The notes below the pieces were generated by a model, which had not been told where the DNA came from, made no database searches, and worked only from the letters and a program-made list of their open reading frames with translations. A program made the translations under genes and the position numbers. Shown piece by piece: positions 41,462 to 44,295 of a stretch of 44,295 nucleotides of DNA (its first letter is position 1; each line of letters opens with the position of its first letter). This DNA is from Mesorhizobium sp. (GTDB taxonomy: Bacteria > Pseudomonadota > Alphaproteobacteria > Rhizobiales > Rhizobiaceae): contig NZ_JAFKID010000038.1 in assembly GCF_017306545.1 (NCBI RefSeq), forward strand, positions 1 to 44,295, read 5' to 3'.

Positions 41462-42319
41462 ATGGCAAGCCTTGCAGCCACCGATCGCGCGGCCGAGCCG
41501 CCGTCCATCATCGTCACCGGCGCATCCTCCGGCATCGGCGCCTATTGCGCGCGGGCGCTGAAGGCCGACGGCTGGCGTGTCTTCGCCACGGCCCGCAAGC
41601 CGGCCGACATCGCGGCCCTCGAGGCGGACGGCATCGAGGCGTTCTTCATGGACTACCGCGACGCCGCTTCCGTCGAGGCGCTGGTCGGCGCGGTGCTGGA
41701 ACGTACCGGCGGGCGGCTGGACGCGCTCTACAACAACGGCGCCCATGCACAGGCCGGCGCCGTGGAAGACCTGCCGGTCGAGGCGCTGCGCGAGCAGTTC
41801 GAGGCCAATGTCTTCGGCTGGCACGATCTCACCCGCCGGGTCGTGCCGGTGATGCGCCGGCAGGGCCATGGCCGGCTGGTGCATTGCGCTTCCATCCTCG
41901 GGCTGATGCCGGCGCCGTTCCGGGGCGCCTACTGCGCTTCCAAATATGCGGTCGAAGGGCTGATGCTCAGTCTGCGGCAGGAACTGCACGGCAGCGGCAT
42001 CCATGTCTCGCTGATCGAGCCGGGGCCGGTGGCCTCGAAGATCCATGCCAACGGGACGACGTGGTTCCTGAAGAACGTCGATTATGCCGGCTCCGTCCAC
42101 CGCAAGGGCTATCGCAAGCAGATGGAGGCGGTGCGCGCGCAGGAGGCCGGTGGACGCAGGGCGGACCCCGGAGTCGTCTATGCGGCGCTGAAACATGCGC
42201 TTCTGTCGCAACGCCCCAGGCCGCATTATGTGGTAACGATGCCGGCGCGACTCGGCGTTATCCTCAAGCGAGCGCTGCCGGCGGCGCTGCTCTACCGTAT
42301 TCTCGCCCGCACGACCTGA
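41462..42319 (+). CDS. Short-chain dehydrogenase/reductase
   Basis: The product is 285 residues of the classical SDR fold. The NAD(P) motif is TGASSGIG (residues 18-25), the NNGA-type motif is present (LYNNGAHAQA), and the catalytic Ser, Tyr, Lys lie in HCASILG and YCASKYAVEG. The substrate is unknown; the C-terminal segment suggests a lipid or steroid-like alcohol. GAAGGG precedes the ATG at 41462. Confidence 0.9.
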   Translation: MASLAATDRAAEPPSIIVTGASSGIGAYCARALKADGWRVFATARKPADIAALEADGIEAFFMDYRDAASVEALVGAVLERTGGRLDALYNNGAHAQAGAVEDLPVEALREQFEANVFGWHDLTRRVVPVMRRQGHGRLVHCASILGLMPAPFRGAYCASKYAVEGLMLSLRQELHGSGIHVSLIEPGPVASKIHANGTTWFLKNVDYAGSVHRKGYRKQMEAVRAQEAGGRRADPGVVYAALKHALLSQRPRPHYVVTMPARLGVILKRALPAALLYRILARTT

Positions 42320-42337
42320 CCTGCGATCGGAAACGTC

Positions 42338-42529
42338 ATGGAAACCTTCGTCAAAATCCTCGCCATCGTCGCCATGGTCGCGGTCGTCGCCGTGCTCATC
42401 CGCGGCCTCGTCAACATGATGCGCGGCGGTTCGGGCGTCACCTCCAACAAGCTCATGCAGGCGCGCGTGATGCTTCAGTTCGTCGCCATCGTGCTGTTGC
42501 TGATCGTCGTCTATTTCACCCGCAAGTAG
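42338..42529 (+). CDS. Twin-transmembrane protein (HIG1-like)
   Basis: The product is 63 residues: two membrane helices (about 5-22 and 45-60) joined by a basic loop with a SNKLMQARVMLQF block, the pattern of small HIG1-domain twin-TM proteins of alphaproteobacteria. It lies between the dehydrogenase and the adenosyltransferase gene (7 bases apart), probably in one operon. Confidence 0.85.
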   Translation: METFVKILAIVAMVAVVAVLIRGLVNMMRGGSGVTSNKLMQARVMLQFVAIVLLLIVVYFTRK

Positions 42530-42536
42530 GTGCCCG

Positions 42537-43118
42537 ATGGTCAAGCTCAACAAGATCTACACCCGCACCGGCGACAACGGCACCACCGGCCTCGGCTCCG
42601 GCGAGCGCCGCCTCAAGAGCGATCTTCGGGTGGAAGCCTACGGCACCGTGGACGAGGCCAACGCCTGCGTCGGCCTGGCGCGGGTGCATACGGGCGCGTC
42701 GCATCCGGCCATCGACGCCATGCTGGCGCGTATCCAGAACGACCTGTTCGACCTCGGCGCCGACCTCGCCGTGCCCGACACAGGCAAGAAGCTGGACTAC
42801 GAGCCGCTGCGCATCGTGGCTTCCCAGGTCGAGCGGCTCGAGAAGGACATCGACTTCCTCAACAAGGACATCGCGCCGCTGAAATCCTTCGTGCTGAACG
42901 GCGGCACGCCGGCTGCCGCCGCGCTGCATCTCGCCCGTACGGTGGTGCGGCGGGCCGAGCGGCTCACTGTCGCATTGGCGCAGGAGCCTGCCGAGCACGT
43001 GAACGCCGAGGCGGTGAAATATCTCAACCGCGCGTCCGATTTCCTGTTCGTCGCCGCGCGCGCCGTCAATGACAACGGCAAGGCGGACGTGTTATGGGTG
43101 CCGGGCAAGAACCGCTGA
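42537..43118 (+). CDS. Cob(I)alamin adenosyltransferase, PduO type
   Basis: The product is 193 residues. The N-terminal ATP motif KIYTRTGDNGTTGLGSGERR and the later VLNGGTPAAAALHLARTVVRRAER segment are the hallmarks of PduO-type ATP:cob(I)alamin adenosyltransferases, which make adenosylcobalamin. The domain is complete. It starts seven bases after the twin-TM gene. Confidence 0.93.
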   Translation: MVKLNKIYTRTGDNGTTGLGSGERRLKSDLRVEAYGTVDEANACVGLARVHTGASHPAIDAMLARIQNDLFDLGADLAVPDTGKKLDYEPLRIVASQVERLEKDIDFLNKDIAPLKSFVLNGGTPAAAALHLARTVVRRAERLTVALAQEPAEHVNAEAVKYLNRASDFLFVAARAVNDNGKADVLWVPGKNR

Positions 43119-43169
43119 CGGCAGGCTGAGAACGGCAGGGCCGGGCGGAAGGCACCGGGACGCCGCCTG

Positions 43170-43937
43170 ATGTTCATTCCGCTCTACGATTCCAATCATC
43201 TGCGCTCGATCAGCCTGCAATATGTCACGTTCGGCCTGATCGCGGCCAACGTGCTGGTCTATCTCGCCACCAGCGTCGGCGGCGAGCCGTTCACCAACGC
43301 GGCCGTGCTCGGCCTCGGCTTCATTCCCTCGGTCGTGCACCATACCGCCGCTCTCGACCCGCAGTTCGTCGTCATCCCGGAAAGCCTGAGCTACCTCAGC
43401 TACGCCTTCCTGCATGCCGATATCTTCCACCTCGGCGGCAACATGCTGTTTTTGTGGGTCTTCGGCGACAATGTCGAGGACGCGCTCGGCCATGTCCGCT
43501 ACCTCATCTTTTATCTGGCCTGCGCCGCCGCCGGCGCCCTCGTGCACGGCTTCGTCGCGCCCGATTCGCAGGAGCCGCTGATCGGCGCTTCCGGCGCTAT
43601 CGCCGGCGTCGTCACCGCCTATCTGATCCTGTTTCCGCGCGTGAAGATCTGGATTCTCGCCTTCGCCCGCATTCCACTGCGCATTCCGGCCTTTATCGTG
43701 CTCGCGCTGTGGATTCTCCTGCAAGTGGTCATGTTCCTGACGGGCGGCGCGGACCAGATATCGTGGGCCTGTCACATCGGCGGCATCGTCGCTGGCGCCG
43801 TGCTGGTGCTGGTGCTGCGCCGCCGCAATGTGCCGCTGGTCGACGAGGAGGTCGTCGTGCCGGCTTCCGCCGATGGCGGCGCGCCGGCCGCAGTCGAGCC
43901 GCCGGCCGCGCCGGCGCCGCGCTGGGGGCGGCAGTAG
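43170..43937 (+). CDS. Rhomboid-family intramembrane serine protease
   Basis: The product is 255 residues with six to seven membrane segments. HLGGNMLFLWVFG, nucleophile Ser141 in GASGA and His202 (CHIGG) form the rhomboid dyad, so it should be active. A disordered Ala/Pro-rich tail follows. It is 51 bases after the adenosyltransferase gene. Confidence 0.92.
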   Translation: MFIPLYDSNHLRSISLQYVTFGLIAANVLVYLATSVGGEPFTNAAVLGLGFIPSVVHHTAALDPQFVVIPESLSYLSYAFLHADIFHLGGNMLFLWVFGDNVEDALGHVRYLIFYLACAAAGALVHGFVAPDSQEPLIGASGAIAGVVTAYLILFPRVKIWILAFARIPLRIPAFIVLALWILLQVVMFLTGGADQISWACHIGGIVAGAVLVLVLRRRNVPLVDEEVVVPASADGGAPAAVEPPAAPAPRWGRQ

Positions 43938-44146
43938 CGCCATGTTTCAACCGATTTGGTGTGCGCTGCGATATTGACGGTGGGGGCAGGCGCCACTAGG
44001 GTCCGCGCGCCTTCGGCAGCCTTTCCGACACCGTCGAGGCGTTGGAAGAACGGAATTTTCGCCGCGAATGTCGGCATTCGACAAATCCCGCCGGGCTGGT
44101 GCTGCTAAGAGCCCATCCGGTCATCCTTGAGAGGTGAGAGAGACAG

Positions 44147-44295
44147 ATGAAACTTCTGGTACCCGTGAAGCGGGTTGTCGATGCCAACGTGAAGGTTCGG
44201 GTGAAGGCGGACGGCTCGGGGGTCGAGCTTGCGAATGTGAAGATGGCGATGAACCCGTTCGACGAGATCGCGGTGGAAGAGGCGATCCGGCTGAA
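44147..44295 (+). CDS. etfB: Electron transfer flavoprotein beta subunit (5' end)
   Basis: The first 49 residues are present: [20 protein letters not shown], then [19 protein letters not shown], the standard N-terminus of ETF beta. The window ends inside the gene. GAGAGGTGAGAGAGACAG lies upstream of the ATG. The 209 bases between it and the rhomboid gene hold its promoter, no other gene being visible. It would carry electrons from acyl-CoA dehydrogenases with EtfA. Confidence 0.95.
   Translation, partial: MKLLVPVKRVVDANVKVRVKADGSGVELANVKMAMNPFDEIAVEEAIRL

Noticed and set aside
1-44295. CRISPR array or insertion sequence
   Set aside because: No regularly spaced direct repeats and no transposase or IS terminal repeats were seen in the window.

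Overview
The window looks like the chromosome of a high-GC alphaproteobacterium of the order Rhizobiales, probably a Mesorhizobium-like member of the Phyllobacteriaceae. The evidence is the pstSCAB-phoU-phoB order, the many HWE/PAS kinases and PRC-barrel proteins, a small twin-transmembrane protein, and the run cobalamin adenosyltransferase - rhomboid - etfB. The assignment comes from gene content and protein style only; no database search was possible.

Region 1 (1-12072) is the right end of an integrated element, most likely a prophage or prophage-derived element. It ends at a 28-base tRNA 3' end (12045-12072) next to a tyrosine integrase on the minus strand. The intact tRNA should lie beyond the left edge of the window. 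From right to left the element holds the integrase, an unknown gene, a compact replication operon (AlpA-like HTH, small protein, winged helix, PC4-like ssDNA-binding protein, Toprim primase, RepA-like helicase), a plus-strand cargo block (lipoprotein, Panacea antitoxin with a putative toxin, acidic secreted cysteine protein), and a minus-strand block of virion-type genes headed by two small DNA-binding proteins.

Region 2 (12073-26000) is core chromosome. It has a small lipoprotein, an aberrant tRNA-Cys-like gene, another lipoprotein, and then a six-PAS hybrid histidine kinase directly upstream of a Pho box and pstS-pstC-pstA-pstB-phoU-phoB, the high-affinity phosphate uptake and control operon. 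A convergent ROK repressor and a divergent CHASE/HWE kinase follow.

Region 3 (26000-35200) holds envelope and stress genes: a glycine-zipper lipoprotein, a small cysteine-containing exported protein, a dioxygenase-hydrolase-acetyltransferase operon like mhqO/mhqD behind a long inverted repeat, a triple PRC-barrel protein, a remnant of a lipid kinase, a three-gene operon of membrane-anchored unknowns, and a divergent flippase plus CelD/BcsL-type acyltransferase pair.

Region 4 (35200-44295) is housekeeping: an exported HIRAN protein, tRNA-Leu(CAA), a DedA-like protein, DsbB, an HNH endonuclease, an AlkA-type glycosylase, glutamyl-Q tRNA(Asp) synthetase, a DMT transporter, a YihY/BrkB protein, a short-chain dehydrogenase, a twin-TM protein, a PduO-type adenosyltransferase, a rhomboid protease and the start of etfB.
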